Source of the DNA: Phytomonospora sp040655735
Lineage (GTDB): Bacteria > Actinomycetota > Actinomycetes > Mycobacteriales > Micromonosporaceae
Direction of reading: 5' to 3'
Assembly (NCBI RefSeq): GCF_040655735.1
Contig: NZ_JBFAKK010000013.1
Span: forward strand, 124,001-188,000
Length of the DNA: 64,000 nucleotides
The translations under genes were made by a program, and so were the position numbers. The notes beneath the pieces are model-generated. The model made no database searches, had not been told where the DNA came from, and saw nothing but the letters and a program-made list of their open reading frames with translations. This document shows, piece after piece, positions 54,532 to 63,420 of the stretch. Positions within the stretch are counted from its first letter, which is position 1. Every line of letters starts with the position of its first letter.

Positions 54532-56866
54532 ACACCCGGCGGGGCACCCTCGGTGCCCCGCCGGTATTTAAGCGCAGGCAGGTGATCCAGAACTGCCCGT
54601 CCTCGCCGTGGGTCACGCCGTGCGTCTCACTGCCGAAACCGGGGAAGGCCCGCTCGAAATCCTCCAGCGCCCGCAGGTACCGCAGCACCGGCCCGTCGGC
54701 TGCCCCGGCGCTCTCCCCGGGCATGAGCACGGGAATCCCCGGCGGGGTCGTCACGACCTGCGTGGCGACCGTCCGGCCGGCCAGCTCGGCAAGGCGCACG
54801 GGCTCGGTGCCGTCGCGCAGCAGCCGCTGGTAGGTCTGCGAGGGCGTGAGCGACGCGTCGGGCAGCCCGGTGAAGGCCTCGTCGAGCAGGTCGGTGAGCC
54901 CGAGATCCGACAGACGCCGGTGCATCTGCTCGCACAGCCCCGGCAGCGTCATGTCCCCGTACCGCGCGGGATGCTCGGTGGTCAGGCCGGGCAGGACCCG
55001 CGACAGCGGCTCACCCTCGTCGAACAGGCGCTTGAAGTCGGTGAGCCCGTCCAGGAGCGTGCCCCACTTGCCCTTGGTGATGCCCATGGAGAACAGCACC
55101 AGGCAGGTGTAGGCGTCGGTCTTCTCGACCACGATCCCGCGCTGGTCGAGGTAGGCGGTGAGCACCCGCGCGGGAACACCGAGGTCCCCCACGGTGCCGG
55201 TGGCGTCGACACCCGGGCACGTGATGGTGACCTTGATGGGGTCGAGGAGGCAGTAGCCGTCGGTCAGGCCCTCGAACCCGTGCCAGGCCGCGCCCGGCTT
55301 CAGCGTCCAGCACGAAGGCTCGGTGCGCAGCAACTCCAAGGGCGCGTCCACGAAGGAGTGGCTGCGCCCGTCGGCCGGATCCTCGACCACGTCGGGCTGC
55401 CAGGTCCCGAAGAACCAGTCCGGCCGGTCCGCGGCGGCCTCGATCTGCGCGCCGACCCGCGCGACGGCCTGGCGGAAACGGATCGCCTCGGTGATCGCCT
55501 CGTCGGTCAGCCACCGCCCGCCGGAGCCGTCCATCATCCCCGCGGCCACGTCGAGCGACGCGATCATCGGGTACAGGGGAGAGGTGGTCGCGTGCATCAT
55601 GAACGTCTCGTTGAAGCGCCGGTGGTCGACCGCCCCGCGCTCGGCGTTCTTGACGTGCAGCATCGCGCTCTGCGACAGCGCGGCCAGCAGCTTGTGCGTC
55701 GACTGCGTCGAGATCATCGTCGGCCGCAGCTCCTCGGCGACCGTCCCCTCGCCGACCGACATGGCGTAGCGCTCGACGTAGAGCGGGTTGAAGCGGGCGT
55801 AGGCGAACCACGCCTCGTCCAGGTGCACGCGCGGCACGCTCGCCCCGAGCAGCTCGGCGACCCGCACGGCGTTGTAACAGAGGCCGTCGTAGGTCGAGTT
55901 GGTGACCACCGCGTACACCGGCTCCGGTGCGGCGGCATCGGCGGTGAACGGACTGCTCGCGATCTGCGCGGCCACCGCGTCGCGCTCCATCGACCCCGGC
56001 GGAATCGGGCCCATCAACCCGTACCCGTTGCGCGTCGGCACGAGATAGACCGGACGCCCGCCGCTGATGGTCAGCCCGTGGTAGATCGCCTTGTGACAGT
56101 TGCGGTCGACCAGGACCAGCTCGTCGTTGGCGACGCTCCCGTGGATCGCCAGGCGGTCGGAGGTCGAGTCGCCGTGCAGGACGAAGTAGGTCATGTCGGC
56201 GCCGAAGATGCGCGCCGCGGCCCGCTCCGCCTCCCCGATCGGGCCGGTGTGCTCGAACAGCGACCCCAGCTCCCCGACCGAGATCGACAGGTCGGTGCGG
56301 AACAGGCGCTCGCCGTAGTAGTCGAAGAACGCGCGCCCCACCGGCGACTTCAGGAACGCGACGCCTCCTGCGTGCGCGGGCGTGTGCCACGAGTACTCGC
56401 GCCCGTCGTCGAACTCCCGCAGCTTCCGGAAGAAGGGCGGCAGCACCGCGGTGAGGTAGCGCCCGGCGGCGTGCGCGATGCGCCCGGCGATGAAGTCGGC
56501 GGTGTCCTCCAGCAGCCACACGTAGCCGTCGATGACCTCGGAGATCCACAGCGGCAGGTCGTCGACGGTGGCGTCGCCGGTCACCAGGTACACCGGCAGC
56601 CGGTTGAAGCGGTCGCCGAGCGCGCGCAGGACCCGCTCGGCGGGCCGGTCGCCCGCGACGGGGTCGCCGAGCGTCCAGCCGACGAGCGCCGCGGCCAGAT
56701 CCGCGCGGGAGTTCACCACCGACATCGCGTCGGCCGGCGTGCGCGCCCACAGGATCTGGTGCCCGTGTTCGGCGAGCGCCACGCCGAGTGCCTCGACCTG
56801 CGTCGAGAGCATGCTGTCGGAGCCGCCGAGATCGTCGACGGCTATGAGGACGGTCGAATGTTCCAT
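54473..56866 (-). CDS. Orn/Lys/Arg decarboxylase, class I
   Basis: A 797-residue PLP decarboxylase of the biodegradative ornithine/lysine/arginine type. It has an N-terminal wing (response-regulator-like, ~1-130), a PLP domain with Lys392 in STQSTHKLLAALSQ, the HTPAHAGGVAFLKSP motif near residue 165, and a C-terminal domain. It makes a polyamine or agmatine and consumes acid. The frame does not stop where relatives end (...FWITCLR) but runs 35 residues through a hairpin and 59 bp into the convergent esterase gene. A one-base change near 54570 would restore a TAA. ATG 56866 has GGAGGTGGGC upstream. Confidence 0.9.
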   Translation of the reverse strand: MEHSTVLIAVDDLGGSDSMLSTQVEALGVALAEHGHQILWARTPADAMSVVNSRADLAAALVGWTLGDPVAGDRPAERVLRALGDRFNRLPVYLVTGDATVDDLPLWISEVIDGYVWLLEDTADFIAGRIAHAAGRYLTAVLPPFFRKLREFDDGREYSWHTPAHAGGVAFLKSPVGRAFFDYYGERLFRTDLSISVGELGSLFEHTGPIGEAERAAARIFGADMTYFVLHGDSTSDRLAIHGSVANDELVLVDRNCHKAIYHGLTISGGRPVYLVPTRNGYGLMGPIPPGSMERDAVAAQIASSPFTADAAAPEPVYAVVTNSTYDGLCYNAVRVAELLGASVPRVHLDEAWFAYARFNPLYVERYAMSVGEGTVAEELRPTMISTQSTHKLLAALSQSAMLHVKNAERGAVDHRRFNETFMMHATTSPLYPMIASLDVAAGMMDGSGGRWLTDEAITEAIRFRQAVARVGAQIEAAADRPDWFFGTWQPDVVEDPADGRSHSFVDAPLELLRTEPSCWTLKPGAAWHGFEGLTDGYCLLDPIKVTITCPGVDATGTVGDLGVPARVLTAYLDQRGIVVEKTDAYTCLVLFSMGITKGKWGTLLDGLTDFKRLFDEGEPLSRVLPGLTTEHPARYGDMTLPGLCEQMHRRLSDLGLTDLLDEAFTGLPDASLTPSQTYQRLLRDGTEPVRLAELAGRTVATQVVTTPPGIPVLMPGESAGAADGPVLRYLRALEDFERAFPGFGSETHGVTHGEDGQFWITCLRLNTGGAPRVPRRVFSFRCRPGSAACSRPSSSR
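54536..54564. terminator. Strong hairpin inside the convergent overlap
   Basis: A perfect 13-bp stem (54536-54548 with 54552-54564) with a CTC loop follows the esterase stop and is flanked by TATTTAA. On the other strand it lies within the extended reading frame of the decarboxylase gene. Confidence 0.8.
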
Positions 56867-57037
56867 GCCCACCTCCAGGGGGAATTGCCCAGACTGGGTA
56901 TAGCGAACTAATCGCCCAAAGGGGACGTGCATCGGAGGCGGCCTGGCGGTTGCGCTCCCGGCCCTTCTCGCCCGGGGCGTTCGGCGGCATCGATGGCCGG
57001 CACGTTTGCCCTGGTAGCCGGGGGGTACAGGGAGGAC

Positions 57038-58630
57038 ATGACTAGCGACGCGGTTGTCGTCGGCGCCGGACACAACGGGTTGGTGGCGGCGAACATGCTG
57101 GCCGACGCGGGGTGGTCGGTCACCGTCCTGGAGGCCACCGCGCATCCCGGCGGCGGCGTGCGCAGCGCCGAGATCACCGCTGCGGGCTTCCGCTCGGACC
57201 TGTGCAGCGCGTTCTACCCCTTCACGGCCGTCTCGCCCGTCTTCGCGCGCCTCGCCCTGGAGGAGCACGGCCTGCGCTGGCGCCACGCCCCGGCCGTCCT
57301 CGCCCACGCGCTGCCCGACGGCCGCTCGGCGGTGCTCAGCCGCGACGTCGAGACGACCGCGGCCTCGGTGGACGCCTTCGCCGAAGGCGACGGCGCGGCC
57401 TGGCGCCACCTGTTCGACGAGTGGCGGCGCATCGGCGGCCCGGTCGTCGACGCGCTGTTCACGCCCTTCCCGCCCGTGCGTCCCGTCAAGACCCTCACCC
57501 GGCGCATCGGAACGGCCGGCCTGCTTCGCCTCGCCCGCCGCATGGCCATGTCGGTGCGCGAGTTCGGCGAGGAGAACTTCGCCGGCGAAGGCGCCAAGGT
57601 CCTGCTCACCGGCTGCGCCCTGCACAGCGACGTCTCCCCGGAAGGCACCGGATCGGCCGCCTACGGCTGGCTCCTGGCCATGGTCGGGCAGCAACTCGGC
57701 TTCCCGGTCCCCGAAGGCGGCGCGCAGTCCATCACCGACGCCCTCATCGCCCGCCTCGAAGCCAAAGGCGGACGCGTCGTCTGCGACGCTCCGGTCACCA
57801 AGGTCATCGTCGCCGGCGGCGTCGCCCGCGGAGTCGTCGACGCCGCCGGCCGCCCCTGGAAAGCCCGGCACGCCGTCCTCGCCGACGTCCCCGCCACCAC
57901 CCTCTACCGCGACCTCGTCGGCCTCGACCGCCTCCCCGCCCGCCTCGCCGGCGACCTCGACCGCGTACGCCTCGACCACCCCACCCTCAAAGTCGACTGG
58001 GCGCTGTCGGGGCCCGTCCCCTGGACCGACCCCGGCCTCGCCGCCGCCGGAACCGTCCACCTCGGCGGCGACACCGCCGACCTGAGCCACTGGGCCGCCT
58101 CCCTGGCCGCGCACACCGAACCCGCCGTCCCCTTCATCCTCACCGGACAGATGGGCCGCGCCGACCCCACGCGCTCGCCGGCGGGCACCGAGACGCTTTG
58201 GGCGTACACGCACCTGCCCGCCACACTCCGCGACGCCGACCGGGACGACCCGGGCATCGTCGAGTACGCCGAGCGCATCGAGGCCGCCGTCGCGGCCGTC
58301 GCGCCGGGCATGCCGGGGCTGGTGCTCGCGCGCCACGTCGAGGGACCGGCGGACCTGGCCCGCGCGAACCCGGGCATGGTCGACGGCGCTCTGGGCGCGG
58401 GGACCTCGGCGCCGTCGCAGCAGCTCGTCTTTCGTCCCACCCCGGGCCTCGGCCGCGCCGACTCGCCCGTCGACCGCCTGTACCTGGCGGGCGCCGCGGC
58501 CCACCCCGGGCCCGGCGTGCACGGCGGGCCGGGCGCGAACGCCGCGCGGGCGGCGCTGCGCCGGGCGGTGCCGGTCGGGGGAGCGGTGTACCGGGGGCTG
58601 ATACGCGCGGCCCAGCGGCTCGTCTACTGA
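57038..58630 (+). CDS. Phytoene-desaturase-like FAD oxidoreductase
   Basis: A 530-residue flavoprotein. It has an N-terminal dinucleotide-binding motif DAVVVGAGHNGLVAANMLADAGW (first 30 residues) and VLEATAHPGGGVRS. The FAD C-terminal motif LYLAGAAAHPGPGVHGGPGANAA is shortened in this text to its LAGAAAHPGPGV core. Such proteins are annotated as carotenoid-related, but this subgroup is of unknown substrate. ATG 57038 has GGGAGGAC upstream. It is divergent from the decarboxylase and overlaps the convergent SRPBCC gene by 7 bp. Confidence 0.88.
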   Translation: MTSDAVVVGAGHNGLVAANMLADAGWSVTVLEATAHPGGGVRSAEITAAGFRSDLCSAFYPFTAVSPVFARLALEEHGLRWRHAPAVLAHALPDGRSAVLSRDVETTAASVDAFAEGDGAAWRHLFDEWRRIGGPVVDALFTPFPPVRPVKTLTRRIGTAGLLRLARRMAMSVREFGEENFAGEGAKVLLTGCALHSDVSPEGTGSAAYGWLLAMVGQQLGFPVPEGGAQSITDALIARLEAKGGRVVCDAPVTKVIVAGGVARGVVDAAGRPWKARHAVLADVPATTLYRDLVGLDRLPARLAGDLDRVRLDHPTLKVDWALSGPVPWTDPGLAAAGTVHLGGDTADLSHWAASLAAHTEPAVPFILTGQMGRADPTRSPAGTETLWAYTHLPATLRDADRDDPGIVEYAERIEAAVAAVAPGMPGLVLARHVEGPADLARANPGMVDGALGAGTSAPSQQLVFRPTPGLGRADSPVDRLYLAGAAAHPGPGVHGGPGANAARAALRRAVPVGGAVYRGLIRAAQRLVY

Positions 58631-59067
58631 GGGCCGCGGTTGACGACGATGTCGGCGAGGCGGCGCAGCGCCTCCTTGTTGCGCCGGTGGAGCAGGAGGT
58701 CGTCGACCTTGGTGCGGATCCAGTGCAGCGGGCCGGCGCTGATCTCCTCGTGCAGGTGCACCATCGTGCTGCCGTCGTCCTCGGGGACCAGCCGAAAAGA
58801 GACGGTCAGTTCACCGAAGGGCCAGGCCTTCGGGCGCATGACCAGCCTGGTCGGCGGCGTGCACTCCAGCGAGACGGTCTCGGCGTGCTTGAGCAGCGGC
58901 CACGGACCCGTGGTGACCCTCATCCTGCTGCCGGCCTCGGGCCACGCCTCGTCGACCTCGCGGATGTGCGCGGTGCCCACCACCCAGTCGGAGTAGGTCC
59001 AGCCGTCGCTCAAGACGGCGAAGACGTCCTCGACGGGAGCCTTGATCACGTGACGGGTGTGGGCCAT
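58624..59067 (-). CDS. SRPBCC-family (START-like) protein
   Basis: A 147-residue helix-grip protein with the SRPBCC pattern: HVIKAPVEDVFAVLSDGWTYSDWVVGT, then strands ending with DGSTMVHLHEEISAG and a C-terminal helix. These bind hydrophobic ligands in a central cavity, and the ligand is unknown. ATG 59067 lies within the 3' end of the SDR gene (22-bp overlap), so it is translated with it from one transcript. Confidence 0.78.
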   Translation of the reverse strand: MAHTRHVIKAPVEDVFAVLSDGWTYSDWVVGTAHIREVDEAWPEAGSRMRVTTGPWPLLKHAETVSLECTPPTRLVMRPKAWPFGELTVSFRLVPEDDGSTMVHLHEEISAGPLHWIRTKVDDLLLHRRNKEALRRLADIVVNRGPQ

Positions 59068-59993
59068 GGTGCGCTCCCGGTGTGTCGCGACGGATCTTCC
59101 TGACGGTGTTCACCGGTGACGCGGACCTCGTGCCCGTCGGGCTCGAAGAGGTTCCCGTCGGTCACCGGCGTGGATTCGGAGGCGTCGAGGACCGCGAAAC
59201 GGCCCCAGAGGGCCAGGGCCCGCTCGGTCAGCAGCGGCGCGGCCCGCGACGCCAGCCCGGCGGCGGCGCCCGCGACGCCGACGTGCGCCCGGCGCCTGGG
59301 GTGCGTGACGAGCCTGACGACGCGGCGGGCGGCGCGCCACGCGCCGACCGGCGGTCCGGGCGGCCTCGCCGGCTTGCCGCTGTGGTTGGCGGCGCGGTCG
59401 AAGAGGGGAGTGTCGACGGCCGCCGGCATCAGCGTGCACACCGAGATCGCGTGCGGGCCGTCCAGGCCGAGTTCCTGGCGGAGCGTGGAGCCCAGCGCGG
59501 CCACGGCGTGCTTGGAGGCGTTGTAGAGGCCCAGGTAGGGCATGCACATCTCGGAGAGCCCCGAGCCGATCATGACGATGACCCCGCCGTCGCGTCTCAT
59601 GTGCCGCACGGCCGTCTGGGCGGCGTAGAGGTAGCCGAGCACGTTGACGTCGAGCAGGCGCCGGGCGTGCTCGGCCGGCATGTCGGCGAGGTGCCCGTAG
59701 TAGGCGACCCCGGCCGACTGCACCCACGCGTCGAGCCGCCCGTAGGCGTCCTCGGCGGCCTCGGCGATCGCGGTGACCGCCGCGGTGTCGGCGGTGTCGG
59801 CGAGGACCCCCACAGCGTCCCCGCCCCGCCGTCGGCACGCGTCGGCCATGGTGTCGAGGGCCCGTTCGTCGCGGGCGGCGAGCACGAGCCGGGCGCCCCG
59901 CTCGGCGAGCAGCAGGGCGGTGGCGGCGCCTATCCCGCTGGTGGCCCCGGTGACCACGACGGCGGACTCGAGCAGGCTCGATCTCAGCGGCAT
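59046..59993 (-). CDS. SDR-family oxidoreductase with C-terminal extension
   Basis: A 315-residue SDR with cofactor motif GATSGIGAA (residues ~15-23), an NAG-like motif replaced by SAG (WVQSAGVAYYG), catalytic Ser in MIGSGLSE and YNASK (Tyr/Lys). The C-terminal ~90 residues, rich in Arg, Ala and Gly, match a type often annotated as 'SDR family oxidoreductase with extra domain'. On the minus strand upstream, GTGT-N16-GGGTAA is a weak SigB-like promoter. It overlaps the SRPBCC gene. Confidence 0.85.
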   Translation of the reverse strand: MPLRSSLLESAVVVTGATSGIGAATALLLAERGARLVLAARDERALDTMADACRRRGGDAVGVLADTADTAAVTAIAEAAEDAYGRLDAWVQSAGVAYYGHLADMPAEHARRLLDVNVLGYLYAAQTAVRHMRRDGGVIVMIGSGLSEMCMPYLGLYNASKHAVAALGSTLRQELGLDGPHAISVCTLMPAAVDTPLFDRAANHSGKPARPPGPPVGAWRAARRVVRLVTHPRRRAHVGVAGAAAGLASRAAPLLTERALALWGRFAVLDASESTPVTDGNLFEPDGHEVRVTGEHRQEDPSRHTGSAPWPTPVT

Positions 59994-60047
59994 ACGAGGT
60001 GATTACCCTCCGCTGTCGGCCGGTACACGTTGGATTCGGCGTCGAGG

Positions 60048-61187
60048 TCAGGGCCGCAGAACGGCCTTGATGACGCCGTCGCCGCGGCTCTTGAAGCGCC
60101 GGTACATCTCGGGCGCGTCCTCCAGCGCGGCCTCGTGGGTGATGAGCGCGCCGGCGCGCAGCGGGTCGCCGTCGCGGAGGAGCGCGAGGAGTTCGGCGTC
60201 CCAGCGGCGGACGTTGGCCTGGCCCCAGCGCAGGGTGATCTGCTTGTCGAAGAGGTCGCCGATGGGGAAGAACGGCATCCAGGCGAGGTAGACGCCGATG
60301 ACCGAGACGGTCCCGCCGCGCCGGACGGTGGCCAGCGACTGGTGGAGGGCGAGGAAGCGGTCGGGCTGGACCTTGATGAGCTGGAGGAAGTGCTCGGCGG
60401 CCGAGCCGTCGGCGTCCATGCCGACCGCGTCGATGACGCTGTCGGCGCCGCGTCCGCCGGTCATCTCCCGCACGGTCTCGGTGACGTCCTTGAAAGCGCT
60501 GTAGTCGACGCACTCGGCGCCGTTGGCGGTGGCCATCGCGATGCGGTCGGGGATCTTGTCGACGGCGATGACGCGGCCGGCGCCGCGCTGGTAGGCGGCG
60601 GTGACGCACATCTGGCCGACCGGCCCGAGCCCGAAGACGACGACGGTCCCGCCCTCGGGGACGTCGGCGCGGTCGACGGCCTCCCACGCGGTGGGGAGCA
60701 CGTCGGACAGCAGCAGCGCGGCCGGCGGGTCGCTCTCCTCGACCTTGATGGGCCCGAACTGGGCCTGCGGCACCCGCAGGAACTCCGCCTGCCCGCCGGG
60801 GACCCCGCCGTACATGTGGGTGTACCCGAACAGCGCGGCGCCCTTCTTCGCCTTGGTCTGCTGGGTCGTCTCGCACTGGCTGTAGAGCCCGAGGCGGCAC
60901 AGGGCGCAGTGGCCGCAGGAGATGTTGAAGGGGACGACGACGGTGTCGCCGGGCCGGACGTGCTTCACCTCGGCGCCCACCTCGACGACCTCGCCCATCG
61001 CCTCGTGGCCGAGGACGTCGCCGGGCTTCATGGCCATGGTCATGCCGTGGTCGTAGAGGTGGAGGTCGCTGCCGCACACGGCGGCTCCCGTCACCTTGAC
61101 GATGGCGTCGGTCGGCTCCTCGATCTTGGGGTCGGGCACGTCCTCGACACGAACCGTCTTCGGTCCCCGCCACACGACAGCACGCAT
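60048..61187 (-). CDS. Zinc-dependent alcohol dehydrogenase family protein
   Basis: A 379-residue MDR enzyme. Catalytic-zinc ligands are in AAVCGSDLHLYD (Cys38-type), GHEAMGEV and DVLPT. Structural-zinc cysteines cluster in SCGHCALCRLGLYSQC. The Rossmann motif is VFGLGPVGQM. The architecture matches formaldehyde/glutathione-independent dehydrogenases. ATG 61187 has GAGGTG upstream. It is divergent from the hemerythrin gene across 128 bp, with SigB-like promoter elements facing both ways. Confidence 0.9.
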   Translation of the reverse strand: MRAVVWRGPKTVRVEDVPDPKIEEPTDAIVKVTGAAVCGSDLHLYDHGMTMAMKPGDVLGHEAMGEVVEVGAEVKHVRPGDTVVVPFNISCGHCALCRLGLYSQCETTQQTKAKKGAALFGYTHMYGGVPGGQAEFLRVPQAQFGPIKVEESDPPAALLLSDVLPTAWEAVDRADVPEGGTVVVFGLGPVGQMCVTAAYQRGAGRVIAVDKIPDRIAMATANGAECVDYSAFKDVTETVREMTGGRGADSVIDAVGMDADGSAAEHFLQLIKVQPDRFLALHQSLATVRRGGTVSVIGVYLAWMPFFPIGDLFDKQITLRWGQANVRRWDAELLALLRDGDPLRAGALITHEAALEDAPEMYRRFKSRGDGVIKAVLRP

Positions 61188-61230
61188 CGCACACCTCGCC
61201 TCGCTCGTTGAGTCCCTGGTCAGCGTGGGG

Positions 61231-61255
61231 GTACCCGCGCGCAAGGAAGGTCAAC
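61231..61255 (-). promoter_or_regulatory. SigB-like promoter for the Zn-dehydrogenase gene
   Basis: On the minus strand GTTG (61255-61252), 15 bp and GGGTAC (61236-61231) match the SigB/SigF-type consensus GTTT-N14-16-GGGTAT with one mismatch in each box. It lies 44 bp before the start codon. Confidence 0.55.
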
Positions 61256-61285
61256 CTTCCGTTTGGGGACGGTGACGGTGGGTAT
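61245..61285 (+). promoter_or_regulatory. SigB-like promoter for hemerythrin, with adjoining dyad
   Basis: GTTT (61261-61264), exactly 15 bp and GGGTAT (61280-61285) match the SigB/SigF-type promoter perfectly. The element lies 31 bp before the hemerythrin ATG. Just upstream GGAAGGT-CA-ACCTTCC (61245-61260) is a perfect dyad, a possible operator between the two divergent promoters. Confidence 0.75.
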
Positions 61286-61315
61286 CTCGCGTTGACCGTC
61301 GATGGGAGATGCGCA

Positions 61316-61792
61316 ATGGATGCGATCGTGCTGCTCAAGGAAGACCACAAGACCGTGGAGAAGATGTTCAAGGAGTTCGAGAAGATCAAGGACTCCGGTA
61401 CCGCGCGGCAGCGCAAGGCGCTCGTGGACAAGATCCGCAAGGAGCTGACCACGCACGCGTTCATCGAGGAGACGATCTTCTACCCGGCCGCGCGCGAGGA
61501 GGTCCCCGAGACCGACGACCACGTCCTGGAGTCGGTCGAGGAGCACCACGTCATGGCGTGGCTGCTGTCGGAGCTGTCGAACCTCAGCGCCACCGAGGAG
61601 ACCTTCAACGCCAAGGCCACCGTCCTCATCGAGAACACCCGGCACCACGTCGAGGAAGAGGAGAAGGAGTGGTTCCCCGAGGTCCGCAAGGCCCTGGGAC
61701 GCAACCGGCTCCTCGAACTCGGCGAGCAGATGGCCGCGGCCAAGAAGAAGGCCCCGTCGGACCCGCTGGCGCTGATCTCGGCCCACAAGTAA
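61316..61792 (+). CDS. Hemerythrin-like diiron protein
   Basis: A 158-residue four-helix protein with the HHE-type ligand pattern: LKEDHKTVEKMF, THAFIEETIFY, EEHHVMAWLL and NTRHHVEEEEKEWFP, supplying His and Glu ligands for a diiron site. It probably binds O2 or NO, or protects against peroxide. ATG 61316 has GGGAG upstream, after a perfect SigB-like promoter, so it is likely part of the general stress response. Confidence 0.88.
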   Translation: MDAIVLLKEDHKTVEKMFKEFEKIKDSGTARQRKALVDKIRKELTTHAFIEETIFYPAAREEVPETDDHVLESVEEHHVMAWLLSELSNLSATEETFNAKATVLIENTRHHVEEEEKEWFPEVRKALGRNRLLELGEQMAAAKKKAPSDPLALISAHK

Positions 61793-61834
61793 CGCGAGCG
61801 CGGACGGCCGCCGCCCCTGTGCGGCGGCAACCGC

Positions 61835-62221
61835 TCAGCGGCGCGGGGGTGCGCCGACGGGGGTGCGGCGGGCGTCGTCGAGGTCACCGAACATCGGCAG
61901 CGCCGTGGTGAGGCCGTTGAGGGTGAGGACGTGCTTCAGGTGGGGCTGCGGCGCCAGCAGGCGCACGACGCCGCCGTGCTCCCAGAGCTGCTTCGCGGCG
62001 CGGATCAGGATGCCGATGCCGGTGGAGTCGCAGAACGCGACCTCGCGCATGTCGCAGATCGCCAGCCGCCGGGGCGCGTCGGCGACCTTGGCGCAGAAGT
62101 CCTCGGCCTGCATGCCCAGGCACGCCACGTCCAGTTCGCCGCGCAGGGTGAGCACGCGGCAGTCGTCGTGATCGGTCGTGTCGATCTCCAGGCCGCCGAG
62201 ATCGTTCTCTCTGTCGGTCAT
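61835..62221 (-). CDS. STAS-domain anti-sigma factor antagonist
   Basis: A 128-residue STAS protein. Strand-helix signatures are VLTLRGELDVAC and LAICDMREVAFCDSTGIGIL, with the phosphorylatable Ser of the DSTG motif. Such proteins (RsbV-like) release a SigB-type sigma factor from its anti-sigma kinase. No kinase is nearby. TACGGT lies 6 nt before ATG 62221, so it is leaderless. It sits beside SigB-like promoters. Confidence 0.87.
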   Translation of the reverse strand: MTDRENDLGGLEIDTTDHDDCRVLTLRGELDVACLGMQAEDFCAKVADAPRRLAICDMREVAFCDSTGIGILIRAAKQLWEHGGVVRLLAPQPHLKHVLTLNGLTTALPMFGDLDDARRTPVGAPPRR

Positions 62222-62348
62222 GGATCGACCGTAGGCCTCCGGGACGCCGAACGGCGGATCCGGGGAAAGTAATTTAGGCGTTGTTAACGCCAGTGAACCA
62301 TAAGCCTCGTTTGCGTTGAATGCAGTGTTCAGACCTGTCTGTCCGGCT

Positions 62349-63371
62349 CTAGAGCCAGTGGTTGCGCTTGAACCCCCGGTACATGAACACCGAGATGCCG
62401 AGCATCACCGTCAGCATGATCGGGTACCCGTAGCGCCAGTGCAGCTCGGGCATGAAGTCGAAGTTCTGCCCGTAGATCCCCACGATCAGGGTGTTCGCCG
62501 ACAGGATCGCCACCCAGGCGGTGATCTTGCGCATGTCGGCGTTCTCGCGGCTCTGGATCTGCGCGGTGTTGGCGCTGAGCGTGCCGGTGAGCAGCTCGGC
62601 GAAGCCGTCGACGCGCTCGGCGGCGCGGATGACGTGGTCCTCGACGTCGCGGAAGTAGTCCTTCGTGCGCGGATCGATCGCGGCGATCTCGCCCCGGGCG
62701 ACGCGGCCGAGGGGCTCGGCGAGCGGGCTGACGGCCCGCCGGAACTCCAGCACCTCGCGCTTGAGCTTGTAGAGCCGCTCGGTGACGTTGTCCTCGCGGG
62801 AGCGGTCGGTGTCGAAGACGAGGAACTCCGCGGCGTCGATCTCGTTGCCCAGGCCCTCGGCGGCCAGGATGTACCCGTCGACGATGTGGTCGGCGACGGC
62901 GTAGAAGACCGCGCTCGGGCCGGTGCGCAGCACGTCGGGAGCGGTCTCCAGCCTCCGGCGGACCCCGGTGAGCGAGGCGGCCTGGCCGTGGCGGACGGTG
63001 ACGGCGAACTTCGCGCCGAGGAAGACCATCACCTCGCCGACCTCGATGACCTCCTCGGGGTCGACGTAGCGGACCGTCTTGAGCACGGCGAAGGCGATGT
63101 CGCCGTAGATTTCGAGCTTCGCGCGCTGGTGGGCGTGCACGGCGTCCTCGACGGCCAGGGGGTGCAGGCCGAACTCGGCGGCCACCGCGTCGAACTGCCC
63201 GGCGGTCGGCTCGTGGAGCCCGATCCAGACGAAGCCGTCCTCGGCCTCCTGCGCGGTCTCCAGGGCGATGTCGAGCGGAACCCGGCCACCTTGGCGGACC
63301 CCGTCGATGTAGAGGGCGCAGTCGACGATGCCGCTGTCGGGTCCGTCGGTGCTCTGCTCGTCTCGACTCAT
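62349..63371 (-). CDS. corA: CorA-family divalent-metal transporter
   Basis: A 340-residue protein with the CorA design: a cytosolic funnel domain (~1-280), a long helix and two C-terminal transmembrane helices. The pore signature YGMN is YGQN here (GIYGQNFDFMPEL); this substitution is seen in some related proteins, so transport may be retained. It carries Mg2+ or another divalent metal. ATG 63371 has GAGGTGGAC upstream. The 127 bp before the STAS gene contains the dyad GGCGTT-GTT-AACGCC (62277-62291). Confidence 0.88.
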   Translation of the reverse strand: MSRDEQSTDGPDSGIVDCALYIDGVRQGGRVPLDIALETAQEAEDGFVWIGLHEPTAGQFDAVAAEFGLHPLAVEDAVHAHQRAKLEIYGDIAFAVLKTVRYVDPEEVIEVGEVMVFLGAKFAVTVRHGQAASLTGVRRRLETAPDVLRTGPSAVFYAVADHIVDGYILAAEGLGNEIDAAEFLVFDTDRSREDNVTERLYKLKREVLEFRRAVSPLAEPLGRVARGEIAAIDPRTKDYFRDVEDHVIRAAERVDGFAELLTGTLSANTAQIQSRENADMRKITAWVAILSANTLIVGIYGQNFDFMPELHWRYGYPIMLTVMLGISVFMYRGFKRNHWL

Positions 63372-63420
63372 GTCCACCTCAAAGCGCGCGACGGTAATCT
63401 GGGCCGACCGGTGGGCCGTC

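Noticed and set aside
57038..61187. A carotenoid biosynthesis cluster around the phytoene-desaturase-like gene
   Set aside because: No phytoene synthase, GGPP synthase or cyclase is nearby; the neighbours are SRPBCC, SDR and ADH genes.
62277..62291. GGCGTT-GTT-AACGCC as a terminator for corA
   Set aside because: It lies downstream of the leftward corA stop, but also in the upstream DNA of the STAS gene. It is short, and an operator is equally possible, so no separate feature is listed.
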